Part shown: positions 52,873 through 61,352 of the stretch, one piece after another
Numbering within the stretch: position 1 is the stretch's first letter
How the letters are laid out: every line of letters starts with the position of its first letter
Assembly: GCF_034424625.1 (NCBI RefSeq)
Contig: NZ_CP139976.1
Coordinates: forward strand, 3,100,001-3,164,000
DNA: 64,000 nt
Direction: 5' to 3'
From: Janthinobacterium lividum
GTDB taxonomy: Bacteria > Pseudomonadota > Gammaproteobacteria > Burkholderiales > Burkholderiaceae_D
Program-made: the position numbers and the translations under genes
The notes under the pieces: generated by a model
Database searches by the model: none
What the model was told of the DNA's origin: nothing
What the model saw: only the letters and a program-made list of their open reading frames with translations

Positions 52873-53010
52873 ACGATAACGAAAGTTATCTGCCGCGAAT
52901 CTGATTAAATCGAAAGATAAATACTCTTTATTTGCTCAATTTAGCGATAAATTTACGTTATAACTTTCTTTTTGTTGACGATACTTATTTTTCTTTTTAA
53001 AGTAATCCCA
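52873..53010 (+). promoter_or_regulatory. Promoter module, copy B, upstream of the Oar-like receptor
   Basis: Same length (138 bp) and block order as copy A: ACGATAACGAAAG (52873-52885), CGAAAGATAAAT (52911-52922) and ATAACTTTCTTTT, then TTGACG (52975-52980), 17-bp spacer, TAAAGT (52998-53003). In this copy the first block is extended to a perfect palindrome, GATAAC-GAAA-GTTATC. Confidence 0.82.
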
Positions 53011-53162
53011 AGAAAAGAAAATCAGCCGATGCGGACTGATTTCCCGGAAGGTGCAACTGCCTGGCTGCACCGGCCGACGACCACCATAAAAATTGCATCC
53101 CCCCGACTTCGCCCTGGAGCGGGGAGGGCGCGCATAACCCTCGATATAGACGGAGAGACAGC

Positions 53163-56100
53163 ATGCATACCACCCGACTCAAATTGCGCGACATCAGCCG
53201 CGCCGCAGCGATCGTGATCGCACTGGCGGCCGGCGTGCCAGGCCAGGCCTGGGCACAGTCGAACGCCACCAGCACCATTTTCGGTGAAGTGAGCGCGCCG
53301 GCCGGCGCCACCGTGGTGCTGGAAAACCTGGCGACGGGCGTGCAGCGCAGCCTGACGCCCGATACGTCGGGCCGCTATGTGGCCAACTCCATGCCGCCAG
53401 GTCGCTATGCGGTGCGCGTGCTGCGTGCCGGTTCGGTGGAAGCGTCGCAGGAAGTCGAAGCCCTGATCGGCGCGGGCGCGGAAGCGAACTTCGGCCCGGC
53501 CAGCGCCGCCGGCACGGTGGGCCAGGAGCAGACCGTCGTGGTGAAGGCGTCGCGCAATCCGATCGACGTGTCGAACACCAACAATGGCGTGATCTTCACG
53601 GCCAAGGAATTGAAAGCGCTGCCGGTCGGGAACGACGTCGCCTCCATCGTGCAGCTGACGCCGGGCGTGTCGCGCGGCACCAACAGCGTGTATGGCAATG
53701 CGCCATCGATCGGCGGCTCGGGCCAGTCCGAAAACGCCTTTTACGTCAACGGCTTCCCGATCACGAATATCCTGACCCAGGTGGGCGCATCGGAGCTGCC
53801 GTTCGGCGCGATCTCGAACCTGCAGGTGCTGTCGGGCGGCTATGGCTCGGAGTTTGGCCGCTCCACGGGCGGGGTGATCAACATCACCACCAAGAGTGGC
53901 GGCAACAAGGTCGAATTCGGCGGCAAGGTGTCCATCATCCCCCGTTCGCTGAAAGGCGAGCCGGAAAACACCTATTACCCGAACACGGGCGCCAATCCGA
54001 AGACGGATGGCAATCTGCTGTACTGGAACCGCGACAATGGCAGCACCAGCAAGGTGGTGGGCCTGTATGGCAGCGGCCCGCTGATCAAGAACAAGCTGTT
54101 CGCCTTCGTGGCGCTGGAACAGACGCGCACGGACAGCCAGGCCGTTGCCGCCACCGCCGACTCGGGCACGGCCCTGGCGCGCGGCTGGAGCACCAGCCAG
54201 AGCAAGGTGAACCGCATGATGGCCAAGCTGGATTACAACCTGACGGACGACCATCACTTCGAATACACCAAGCTGTATGACCGCACGAAAACGGATAGCC
54301 AGGCGTATGGCTACAGCTACGCCACGCATGCGAGCAATGGCGTACAGGCGGGCAAGGGCGAGACGACGGTCAACTGCTGCGGATCATCGGCCGCGCCGGG
54401 CGCCAACATCGACATCTTCAAGTACACGGGCTACCTGACGGACAACCTGACCGTGACGGCCATGATGGGCGAATCGCGCACGTCGCACACCCGCACGCCG
54501 AATGGCTACAATCCGCTGCTGGCGCAAACGTCGTCGAATACCTCGACCCAGGTGCCTGGCCTGACGTACGCCAATCCGCAAACGGTGACGGGCACTCTGG
54601 TCGACCCATCGTCGGAAGACCGCCAGAAGGCCAAGCGTCTGGACCTCGAATACAAGTTGGGCAAGCACTCGCTGCGTGGCGGCATCGACCGCATCGACGT
54701 GGAATCGAAGGTGGGCCTGAGCCTGGCGGGCGGCTACCGCTGGAGCTATCTGAAAGCGGACGATCCGAACCGGGCCATCAACGGCGCGTTCGAGACGCCG
54801 GCACAGGGTGGCGGCTACGGCGCGCAGGGCTATTACGTCAGCAAGGACTTGAATGCCAACCTGGCGCGTCCGACCAGCGTGCAGTCGGCGCAATACATCC
54901 AGGATCACTACCAGGTCACGGAACGGGTGCTGCTGGACCTGGGCCTGCGCCGCGAGCAGTTCACCAACTACAGCACCGATGGCGTGGCCTTCATTTCGCA
55001 GCGCAACATGATCGCCCCGCGCGTGGGCGCCACCTGGGATTACCTGGGTGACGGCACCCTGAAATTCTTCGCCAACGGCGGCCGTTACCACTTGCCGGTG
55101 CCGTCGAATTTGTCGAGCAACATGGCCAGCCCCTTCCTGGCCACCAGCGAGATGTACACCTACACGGGTGTCGATCCCGTCACGGGCGCGCCGACGGGCC
55201 TGCACGCGATCAGCAAGCCGTATTCGGCCAACAACGCGTACGGCCAGAGCCGCGATGCGCGCGAAGTGACGGCCATCGGCTTGAAACCGCTGTCGCAGGA
55301 TGAATTCTCGCTGGGCTTCGAACGCGCCCTGAGCAAGAAACTGGTGGTGGGCGCCAGCGTCCTGTACCGCAAGCTGAACGACACCAACGACGACGTCTGC
55401 GATGCGCGTCCGCTGCAAGCCTGGGCCACGCGCAACAGCGTCGACACGAGCAACTGGGGTGGCTTCCAGTGCGCCATCATCAACCCTGGCCGCGACAACA
55501 GCCTGATGGTGGACTTTGACGATGGCAAAGGCTTGCGCCGCGTGGATATTTCGGCGGCGGAGTGGGGAAATCCGCTGCCATCGCGCACCTACCGCGCCTT
55601 GAACCTGTTCGTCGAGCACCCGTATACGAACGGCTGGTACGGCAAGCTGACCTACACCCTGTCTGCGCTGAAGGGCAATATGGAAGGCCAGACGGACAGC
55701 ATCGGCGGCGGCGACGTGGGTCTGACCGTCAGCGACGACCACAAGGAACTGATGTACAACGCCTATGGCTACCTGCCAGGCGACCATCGCCACGCGTTCA
55801 AGGCCTACGGTTTCATGCAGGTCATCCCGGACGTGATGGTCGGCGCCAACCTGTCGCTGACCTCCGGCGCGCCGCGCAACTGCATCGGCGCGCTGCCCGA
55901 TAACCTGCGGTTCGAGAACGATTACGGCGATTCCTACTTCTATTGCAATGGCAAGCCGGCGCCGCGCGGTAGCCAGGGTCGCCTGCCTTGGCAAGCCCAG
56001 CTGGACATGAATCTGGCCTATACTCCCAGCGCCGTCAAGGGCCTGAGCCTGAAAGTGGACGTCTTCAATGTGTTCAACAGCCAGACCGTGACCCGCTATA

Positions 56101-56204
56101 ACGAAACGCGCGAAGACCATGGCGCCATCGCCCGCAACTACCTGCAGGTGGCTGGCCGCACGGCACCGCGTTCGGTGCGATTCACGGCGGAATACACCTA
56201 TTAA
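53163..56204 (+). CDS. TonB-dependent receptor with N-terminal carboxypeptidase-regulatory-like domain (Oar-like)
   Basis: 1,013 residues. GGAGAG lies upstream of the ATG. Signal peptide ending at WAQS, then a CarboxypepD_reg-like domain (about 38-115: GEVSAPAGATVVLENLATGVQRSLTPDTSGRY), a plug (VFTAKELKALPVGNDVASIVQLTPGVSRG-like: VIFTAKELKALPVGNDVASI, then FGRSTGGVINITTKSGGN) and a long barrel ending in FTAEYTY. Proteins of this Oar/OmpA-like layout occur in glycan-utilisation loci. It has its own AgaR-type promoter module and is followed 66 bp downstream by the GH109 gene, so it is probably the uptake or anchoring component for GH109 substrate. Confidence 0.87.
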   Translation: MHTTRLKLRDISRAAAIVIALAAGVPGQAWAQSNATSTIFGEVSAPAGATVVLENLATGVQRSLTPDTSGRYVANSMPPGRYAVRVLRAGSVEASQEVEALIGAGAEANFGPASAAGTVGQEQTVVVKASRNPIDVSNTNNGVIFTAKELKALPVGNDVASIVQLTPGVSRGTNSVYGNAPSIGGSGQSENAFYVNGFPITNILTQVGASELPFGAISNLQVLSGGYGSEFGRSTGGVINITTKSGGNKVEFGGKVSIIPRSLKGEPENTYYPNTGANPKTDGNLLYWNRDNGSTSKVVGLYGSGPLIKNKLFAFVALEQTRTDSQAVAATADSGTALARGWSTSQSKVNRMMAKLDYNLTDDHHFEYTKLYDRTKTDSQAYGYSYATHASNGVQAGKGETTVNCCGSSAAPGANIDIFKYTGYLTDNLTVTAMMGESRTSHTRTPNGYNPLLAQTSSNTSTQVPGLTYANPQTVTGTLVDPSSEDRQKAKRLDLEYKLGKHSLRGGIDRIDVESKVGLSLAGGYRWSYLKADDPNRAINGAFETPAQGGGYGAQGYYVSKDLNANLARPTSVQSAQYIQDHYQVTERVLLDLGLRREQFTNYSTDGVAFISQRNMIAPRVGATWDYLGDGTLKFFANGGRYHLPVPSNLSSNMASPFLATSEMYTYTGVDPVTGAPTGLHAISKPYSANNAYGQSRDAREVTAIGLKPLSQDEFSLGFERALSKKLVVGASVLYRKLNDTNDDVCDARPLQAWATRNSVDTSNWGGFQCAIINPGRDNSLMVDFDDGKGLRRVDISAAEWGNPLPSRTYRALNLFVEHPYTNGWYGKLTYTLSALKGNMEGQTDSIGGGDVGLTVSDDHKELMYNAYGYLPGDHRHAFKAYGFMQVIPDVMVGANLSLTSGAPRNCIGALPDNLRFENDYGDSYFYCNGKPAPRGSQGRLPWQAQLDMNLAYTPSAVKGLSLKVDVFNVFNSQTVTRYNETREDHGAIARNYLQVAGRTAPRSVRFTAEYTY

Positions 56205-56270
56205 ACTGCAGCCGGCCCGCTGCAAGGCGGGCCGGTGACGAACATTACCAATGGAAGCGAGAAGAGACCA

Positions 56271-57662
56271 ATGACAACACAAATCAATCGACGCAATTTC
56301 CTGTCCGCCAGCGCCGCGCTGGCCGGTGGCGCCATGGCCGGCAGCGCCTTGCTGCCTGGCGACGCCAGCGCCGCCCCTGCGGCCGGCCGCGACAAAGTCC
56401 GCCTGGGCCTGATCGGCACGGGCATGCGCGGCCAGGTGCTGCTGGCTGAACTGGTGCGCCGCGATGACGTGGAAGTGGTTGCGCTGTGCGATATCGAGCC
56501 GATCATGCTGAAACACGCGCTGGGCCAGGTGGCCAAAGCCGGCAAGCCCCGTCCCCGCACGTATGGCGAAGACCGCGACCAGAAAGCCTACAAGCGCATG
56601 CTGGACGCGGGCGGCCTCGATGGCGTGATCATCGCCACGCCGTGGGAATTCCACGCGCCGATGGCGATCGCCGCCATGCAGGCGAAGATACCCGTCGGTT
56701 GCGAAGTGGTGGCCGGCATTACCCTGCAAGACCACTGGGACGTCCTGAATACCCAGCTGAAAACGGGCACGCCATACATGTTGCTGGAAAACGTGTGCTA
56801 CCGCCGCGACGTGATGGCTGCGCTGCAGATGGTGCGCGCGGGCCTGTTCGGCGAACTGCTGCACCTGCAGGGCGGCTACCAGCACGATCTGCGCGCCGTG
56901 AAATTCAACAGCGGCAATCCTGCCAAGCCGTATGGCGGCGGCGTGGAATTCGGCGAAAAGGGCTGGTCGGAAGCCCATTGGCGCACGCAGCACTCGGTCG
57001 AACGCAATGGCGAACTGTATCCTAGCCACGGCATCGGCCCATGCGCCATGTACACCAACATCAACCGCGGCAACCGTTTTACGCGCATCAACGCCTTCGC
57101 CACCAAGGCGCGCGGCTTGCACGACTACATCGTCAAGCAGCCGGGCGGCGCACAGCATGCGAACGCCAAGGTCAAGTTCAAGCTGGGCGACGTGGTCACC
57201 ACCACCCTGGCGTGCGAGAACGGCGAAACCATCATCCTGCAGCACGATACGAGCCTGCCGCGCCCGTACTCGTTGGGCTTCCGCGTGCAAGGCACGGACG
57301 GCCTGTGGATGGACCTGAACAATTCCATCCATATCGAGGGCGTCAGCAAGCCGCACCAGTGGGACGATTTCAAGACCTACCAGGACAAGTATGAGCACCC
57401 GGTCTGGCGCAAATATGCGGCGCAAGCCGAAGGCGCGGGCCACGGCGGCATGGACTTCTTCGTCATCCACGCCTTTGTCGAAGCGCTGAAGGCCAACGCG
57501 CCGATGCCGATCGATATCTACGATGCCGTGACGTGGAGCGCCATCACGCCGCTGTCCGAGCAGTCGATCGCCGCCAACTTCCAGACCCTGGACTTCCCGG
57601 ACTTCACGGGCGGCCAGTGGAAAGCGCGCAAGCCTATCTTCGCTCTCGACGGCAAGTACTAA
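56271..57662 (+). CDS. GH109 family alpha-N-acetylgalactosaminidase (NAD-dependent), Tat-exported
   Basis: 463 residues. Twin-arginine leader INRRNFLSASAALAGGAMAGSALL predicts export as a folded, cofactor-loaded protein. A Gfo/Idh/MocA-type Rossmann domain (RLGLIGTGMRGQ, residues 44-55) binds NAD; GH109 hallmarks include IATPWEFHAPMAI, GCEVVAGI, ENVCYRRDVMA, GGYQHDLR and RNGELYPSHGIGP with catalytic-region His253. Known enzymes of the family remove terminal alpha-GalNAc (including blood group A) by an oxidation-elimination route. It shares a transcript with the Oar-like receptor and ends at a strong terminator. Start ATG at 56271 places the RR motif correctly. Confidence 0.9.
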   Translation: MTTQINRRNFLSASAALAGGAMAGSALLPGDASAAPAAGRDKVRLGLIGTGMRGQVLLAELVRRDDVEVVALCDIEPIMLKHALGQVAKAGKPRPRTYGEDRDQKAYKRMLDAGGLDGVIIATPWEFHAPMAIAAMQAKIPVGCEVVAGITLQDHWDVLNTQLKTGTPYMLLENVCYRRDVMAALQMVRAGLFGELLHLQGGYQHDLRAVKFNSGNPAKPYGGGVEFGEKGWSEAHWRTQHSVERNGELYPSHGIGPCAMYTNINRGNRFTRINAFATKARGLHDYIVKQPGGAQHANAKVKFKLGDVVTTTLACENGETIILQHDTSLPRPYSLGFRVQGTDGLWMDLNNSIHIEGVSKPHQWDDFKTYQDKYEHPVWRKYAAQAEGAGHGGMDFFVIHAFVEALKANAPMPIDIYDAVTWSAITPLSEQSIAANFQTLDFPDFTGGQWKARKPIFALDGKY

Positions 57663-57671
57663 GCCTTCACG

Positions 57672-57707
57672 ACCCGCTACCGCGCCTGCCGCCGTAGCGG
57701 GTTTTTT
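57672..57707 (+). terminator. Intrinsic terminator after the GH109 gene
   Basis: ACCCGCTAC (57672-57680) and GTAGCGGGT (57694-57702) form a perfect 9-bp stem followed by a run of T to 57707. It ends the receptor-GH109 transcript, 9 bp after the stop codon. Confidence 0.92.
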
Positions 57708-57790
57708 CCAGCCATCCCAGCTTTTCAAACCGCGGCGCACGCCGCAGGACTTCTTGCGCCTGTTGCACGCCGTACCACCAGGAGACGTTG

Positions 57791-59107
57791 ATGAAACACA
57801 GAAGTTCATTACTCTACGCAGTCCTTCCCGCCATGCCATTGCTGCTGGCCGCATGCGGCGGCGCCACTGCCACCGCTACCCCCGACATGGGCGGCACCGC
57901 CTTGCTGGCTGCCAGCGTGGCCGCGCCGGCCACCACCGCCACCGTGGAACTGGCCGGCAACGCCTTCATCACGGGCGGGAACGAGGGCGCCGTCATCGGC
58001 GAACATGGCCTGGCCGGCTGGAGCAATCCGGCTGCCGTCGCCAGTACGTATTTCCGCGTCTCCGGGGCGGGCCCTGTCCAGGTGGCGCTTGACGCCAGTC
58101 TGGCCGATGGCGGCAACAGCAACATCCGCGTGAAGATCAACGGCAAGCCCTTCGACGTGAAGCTGGCCGGCAAGGCGCGCAAGACCTATGCCGTGGGCAC
58201 GGTGAACGTGGCGGCGGCCGGCTATGTGAAGGTGGACTTGCAGGGGCTGTCGCGCGTGAAGGCCACGTTCGGCGACGTCACCGCGCTGAAGGTGACGTCG
58301 AACGCCGCGCTCACGTACGCCAATGACCCCGCCAATTACTACTGGTCGCGGCGCGGCCCGTCCGTGCACATGGGTTACACGGTGCCGGCCAATACCGAGT
58401 ATTTTTATAACGAGATGACGATACCCAAGGGGCAGGACGCCATCGGCTCCTATTTCATGGCCAACGGCTTTGGCCAGGGCTACATGGGCATCCAGGTGAA
58501 ATCACCGAGCGAGCGCTGGATACTGTTTTCCGTGTGGGACGCCGACAATGGCGCCAAGACCACCTTGGTCAGCAAGGGCGCCGGCGTGGTCGATAACGCC
58601 TTCGGCGGCGAGGGCACGGGAGGCCAGACCTATCTGTCGTATAACTGGGCAGCCGGCACGACGTACCGCTTCATCACGCGCGCGCGGCCCGACGGCAATG
58701 GCGGCAGCGATTACTCGGCCTGGTTCTTCGCGCCCGAGACGGGCAAATGGCGCTACATCGCCACCTGGAAGCGGCCGGCGATTTCCACGTATCTGACGGG
58801 CGTGCATTCCTTCCTCGAGAACTTCATCGATACCCTGGGCTACACTGAACGCCGCGTCCAGTTCGGCAACCAGTGGGCAAGGAATGCATCGGGTACCTGG
58901 TCGGAAGTGACGGCCGGGAGGTTCACCGGCGACGCCACGGCCACGAATGCGCAGCGCATGGATTATGCGGGCGGGCTGGAAAACGGCAAGTTCTACCTGC
59001 ATAACGGCGGCTTCTTTGCCGATTACGTGCAAACCAGCCAGAACTTCACGCGTCCGGCCACTGGCCAGGCACCGGCTGTCGATGTGGCGGCCTTGCCAAT
59101 GCAATAG
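57791..59107 (+). CDS. Lipoprotein with DUF5077 and DUF3472 domains
   Basis: 438 residues. Lipoprotein signal with lipobox LLAAC (Cys22). An N-terminal DUF5077-like module (VELAGNAFITGG..GAVIGEHGLAGWSNPAAVASTYFRV, about 50-175) precedes the DUF3472 domain (YYWSRRGPSVHMGYTVP, FYNEMTIPKGQDAIGSYFMANGFGQGYMGIQVKS, about 180-420). Both domains are of unknown activity; such proteins are common in Bacteroidetes glycan loci. AGGAG lies six bases before the ATG. It follows the GH109 terminator on the same strand, so it needs read-through or its own promoter. A role in binding or cleaving the glycan is inferred from context. Confidence 0.8.
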   Translation: MKHRSSLLYAVLPAMPLLLAACGGATATATPDMGGTALLAASVAAPATTATVELAGNAFITGGNEGAVIGEHGLAGWSNPAAVASTYFRVSGAGPVQVALDASLADGGNSNIRVKINGKPFDVKLAGKARKTYAVGTVNVAAAGYVKVDLQGLSRVKATFGDVTALKVTSNAALTYANDPANYYWSRRGPSVHMGYTVPANTEYFYNEMTIPKGQDAIGSYFMANGFGQGYMGIQVKSPSERWILFSVWDADNGAKTTLVSKGAGVVDNAFGGEGTGGQTYLSYNWAAGTTYRFITRARPDGNGGSDYSAWFFAPETGKWRYIATWKRPAISTYLTGVHSFLENFIDTLGYTERRVQFGNQWARNASGTWSEVTAGRFTGDATATNAQRMDYAGGLENGKFYLHNGGFFADYVQTSQNFTRPATGQAPAVDVAALPMQ

Positions 59108-59117
59108 GCGTTGATCC

Positions 59118-59630
59118 TTACCCCGGCCGCTTGCCCACCATCGCTTCGATGCCGCGATAGTAGGTGAGCGGCCGGCCTATCGTCACTCCCATCAATGCCG
59201 CCGCCTGGATGATGTCGTTGGTATCGCGCCGGTACACGACCAGCGCATCCATTTCGTCGCTGCCGTTGCCATCGATCTGGATCAGGTCATAGCCGCCTTC
59301 GTCCACGGCGCGCTGTGCCAGTTCTTTGTCCAGCCACTCGAAATAGGGCAGCGCGCTACCGTCGCTGTCCTTGAGCAGCTCGTACGGGAAGTCGGGGAAT
59401 GCGTCGAACATGTCCTGTATCTGTTCGTGCAGTTCGTCGAGCTTGTCGCTCGACGCCATATAGCCGCCCAGGTGCCAGAGGATCGCCACCGCGTAGGCTT
59501 GCGCATCGCTGTCGATCCACTCGTCGCGTGGCGCGGAGGGCGCATCGGTGATGGCGGCGACGGCCGCGTCGAGTTCCTCTCCTTCCAGGTCACCGCAGGT
59601 CAGTTTGGTCAGCAGTTCAGACAAGAGCAT
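59118..59630 (-). CDS. Hypothetical acidic cytoplasmic protein
   Basis: 170 residues, rich in Asp and Glu, no signal peptide or membrane helix. I do not recognise a family. The middle has predicted helices (YAVAILWHLGGYMASSDKLDELHEQIQDMFDAF) and the C-terminal part predicted strands (YDLIQIDGNGSDEMDALVVYRRDTNDIIQAAALMGV). The size and acidity recall immunity-type proteins of polymorphic toxin systems, but no toxin gene is adjacent. Convergent with the DUF3472 gene (10-bp gap) and divergent from sigma system 3. Confidence 0.65.
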   Translation of the reverse strand: MLLSELLTKLTCGDLEGEELDAAVAAITDAPSAPRDEWIDSDAQAYAVAILWHLGGYMASSDKLDELHEQIQDMFDAFPDFPYELLKDSDGSALPYFEWLDKELAQRAVDEGGYDLIQIDGNGSDEMDALVVYRRDTNDIIQAAALMGVTIGRPLTYYRGIEAMVGKRPG

Positions 59631-59740
59631 GTTTGGCTTTCAGGGTAGGGCACGGCCAGGGGAGAGGCATGTGCAAGACGTTGTAAATACTATCATTTCT
59701 ACGTGCTACGTGGCGGTTGCGCCAGCCGTGTCATGCCAGT

Positions 59741-59759
59741 TAGAATGCGAATCATTATT
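59741..59759 (+). promoter_or_regulatory. Fur-box-like site before sigma/FecR/receptor system 3
   Basis: TAGAATGCGAATCATTATT matches about 14 of 19 positions of the Fur consensus, with a perfect right half (AATCATTAT). It ends 21 bp before the sigma GTG, nearly the same distance as in system 1. Confidence 0.7.
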
Positions 59760-59780
59760 GTTTGCGTGTGAGGATTTTCC

Positions 59781-60293
59781 GTGCCGCCTGCCCAATCCGG
59801 CGTCCACCAGGAGGTGGGCAGCCTGTATCACGAACATCACCGCTGGCTGCAAGGCTGGCTCAGGCACAAACTGGGCAATGCGTTTGACGCGGCCGACGTG
59901 GCGCACGATACCTTCATGCGCCTGCTCAATCGCGACGAGACCATCGTCGCGCGCGAGCCGCGTGCCTTCCTGACGACGGTGGCCAAGGGCGTGCTGGGCA
60001 ATCTGTACCGCCGGCGCGACCTGGAGGCGGCCTACCTGGAAACCCTGGCCAGCCTGCCGGCGCAATGCGCGCCCGACCCGGAGGCGCAGGCGATCCTGCT
60101 CGAAGCCCTGCTCGACATCGACCGCCGCCTCGATAGCCTGGCGCCTGCCGTGCGCCGTGCCTTTCTGCTGTCGCAGCTCGATGGCATGCCGCAGGCGGCC
60201 ATCGCGCTGGAGCTGAATGTCTCGCTGGCCACCGTGCAGCGCTACCTGGTCAAAGCCATGCACCAGTGCTTCTTTTCCCCGCTGGCGCCGTGA
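59781..60293 (+). CDS. FecI-family ECF sigma factor, system 3
   Basis: 170 residues from a GTG with AGGA six bases upstream. Region 2 (HHRWLQGWLRHKLGNAFDAADVAHDTFMRLL...REPRAFLTTVAKGVLGNLYRRRD) and region 4 (VRRAFLLSQLDGMPQAAIALELNVSLATVQRYLVKAMHQC) match iron-regulated ECF sigma factors. Its stop overlaps the start of the fecR gene. Expected to activate the receptor gene two genes downstream. Confidence 0.92.
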   Translation: MPPAQSGVHQEVGSLYHEHHRWLQGWLRHKLGNAFDAADVAHDTFMRLLNRDETIVAREPRAFLTTVAKGVLGNLYRRRDLEAAYLETLASLPAQCAPDPEAQAILLEALLDIDRRLDSLAPAVRRAFLLSQLDGMPQAAIALELNVSLATVQRYLVKAMHQCFFSPLAP

Positions 60294-61267
60294 TGGGCGC
60301 CCTCACGCCGGAAGCGGCCAGCTTGCAGGCTGTCGAATGGCTGGTGCGCCTGCAGGCCGGTGACGCCACGCCGGAAGTGGAGCAGGCATGGCGCGCCTGG
60401 CGCGGCAGCGACCCGGAAAACGAGCAAGCCTGGCAGCATGTGGAAGGCTGCATGGCGCGCATGCGCGCCTTGCCCGCGCCGCTGGCGCACGGCACGCTGG
60501 CCCGCAAGCCGCTGCACGCGCAAGCGAATGCGGCGCGGCGCCAGTCTTTGAAACTCCTGGCGCTGCTGGTCGTGGGCGGCGGCGCCTGGCTGGCGGGTGG
60601 CAATGAGCAGGCGCGCTTCTGGCTGGCCGATTACCGCACTGGCACGGGCGAATTGCGCCACATCGTGCTGGCAGACGGCACGCGCATCGCCCTCAACACG
60701 GCCACCTCCATCGACGTGCGTTTCGATGCGGGCCAGCGCCTGGTGACCCTGTTAAAAGGCGAGATCATGGTCGCCACGGCACGCGACGTGGCGGGCCGGC
60801 CTTTTTTCGTGCGCACGGGCCAGGGCCGCTTGCAACCCGTGGGCACGCGCTTTGCCGTGCGAGCCGGTAGCGAAGCCACGCGCCTGGGCGTATTTGCGGG
60901 CGCCGTCGACATCGTGCCGGAACAAGCGCCCGATGCGGCGCGCAGGCTGCAGGCGGGTGAACAAGCGACTTTCACGGCGGGCAGCGTTGGCTCCATCGAG
61001 CTTCTGCCTGCCGGCGCCGATGCGTGGACGGCCGGCATGCTGGTGGCGCACGACATGCCGCTGGCCGATTTTGTCGGCGAGCTGGCACGCTACCGGCATG
61101 GCCGCCTGGCCTGCGATCCGGCCGTCGCCCACCTGCGCGTGTCGGGCATCTATCCGCTGGCCGACACGACGCAAGTGCTGGACATGCTGACGCGTACCTT
61201 GCCCGTCGACGTGCGCCAGAGCACGCGCTTCTGGGTGAGCGTGGTGCCGCATCGGAAGCATCCATGA
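60293..61267 (+). CDS. FecR-family anti-sigma/signal transducer, system 3
   Basis: 324 residues. ATG overlaps the sigma stop by one base (TGATG); a GTG one codon earlier would give the 4-bp overlap. DUF4880-like N terminus (LQAVEWLVRLQAGDATPEVEQAWRAWRGS), a membrane helix near residues 86-103, FecR domain (LRHIVLADGTRIALNTATSIDVRFDAGQRL) and a C-terminal STN-like part (HGRLACDPAVAHLRVSGIYPLADTTQVLDML). Looks most like the FecR of system 2 in the C-terminal domain. Confidence 0.92.
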   Translation: MGALTPEAASLQAVEWLVRLQAGDATPEVEQAWRAWRGSDPENEQAWQHVEGCMARMRALPAPLAHGTLARKPLHAQANAARRQSLKLLALLVVGGGAWLAGGNEQARFWLADYRTGTGELRHIVLADGTRIALNTATSIDVRFDAGQRLVTLLKGEIMVATARDVAGRPFFVRTGQGRLQPVGTRFAVRAGSEATRLGVFAGAVDIVPEQAPDAARRLQAGEQATFTAGSVGSIELLPAGADAWTAGMLVAHDMPLADFVGELARYRHGRLACDPAVAHLRVSGIYPLADTTQVLDMLTRTLPVDVRQSTRFWVSVVPHRKHP

Positions 61268-61352
61268 TTATTTTCTGAAAATGTGAGGGTTTTTCGATTT
61301 TCGCGTGACATAGCGAGTGAACCCCTCATTCACTTTCAGGAAAACAGTCCGC

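Larger units (their letters stand above)
52661..53162. other. Intergenic regulatory region before the Oar-like receptor
   Basis: 502 bp. It opens with a GC stem (ATGCCCCGG / CCGGGGTAT, 52670-52710) that may end the preceding transcript. Several CGAAAG elements follow (52752, 52880, 52911), including the palindrome GATAAC-GAAA-GTTATC at 52875-52890. Then come promoter module copy B and a roughly 150-nt leader with a CGCCCT/AGGGCG hairpin (53110-53130). No coding sequence is supported. Confidence 0.7.

Noticed and set aside
54384..57854. A 1,156-codon open frame on the minus strand
   Set aside because: It lies antisense to the Oar-like receptor and GH109 genes, which have clear domains. Long antisense frames are common in GC-rich codon-biased DNA; its sequence shows no family motif.
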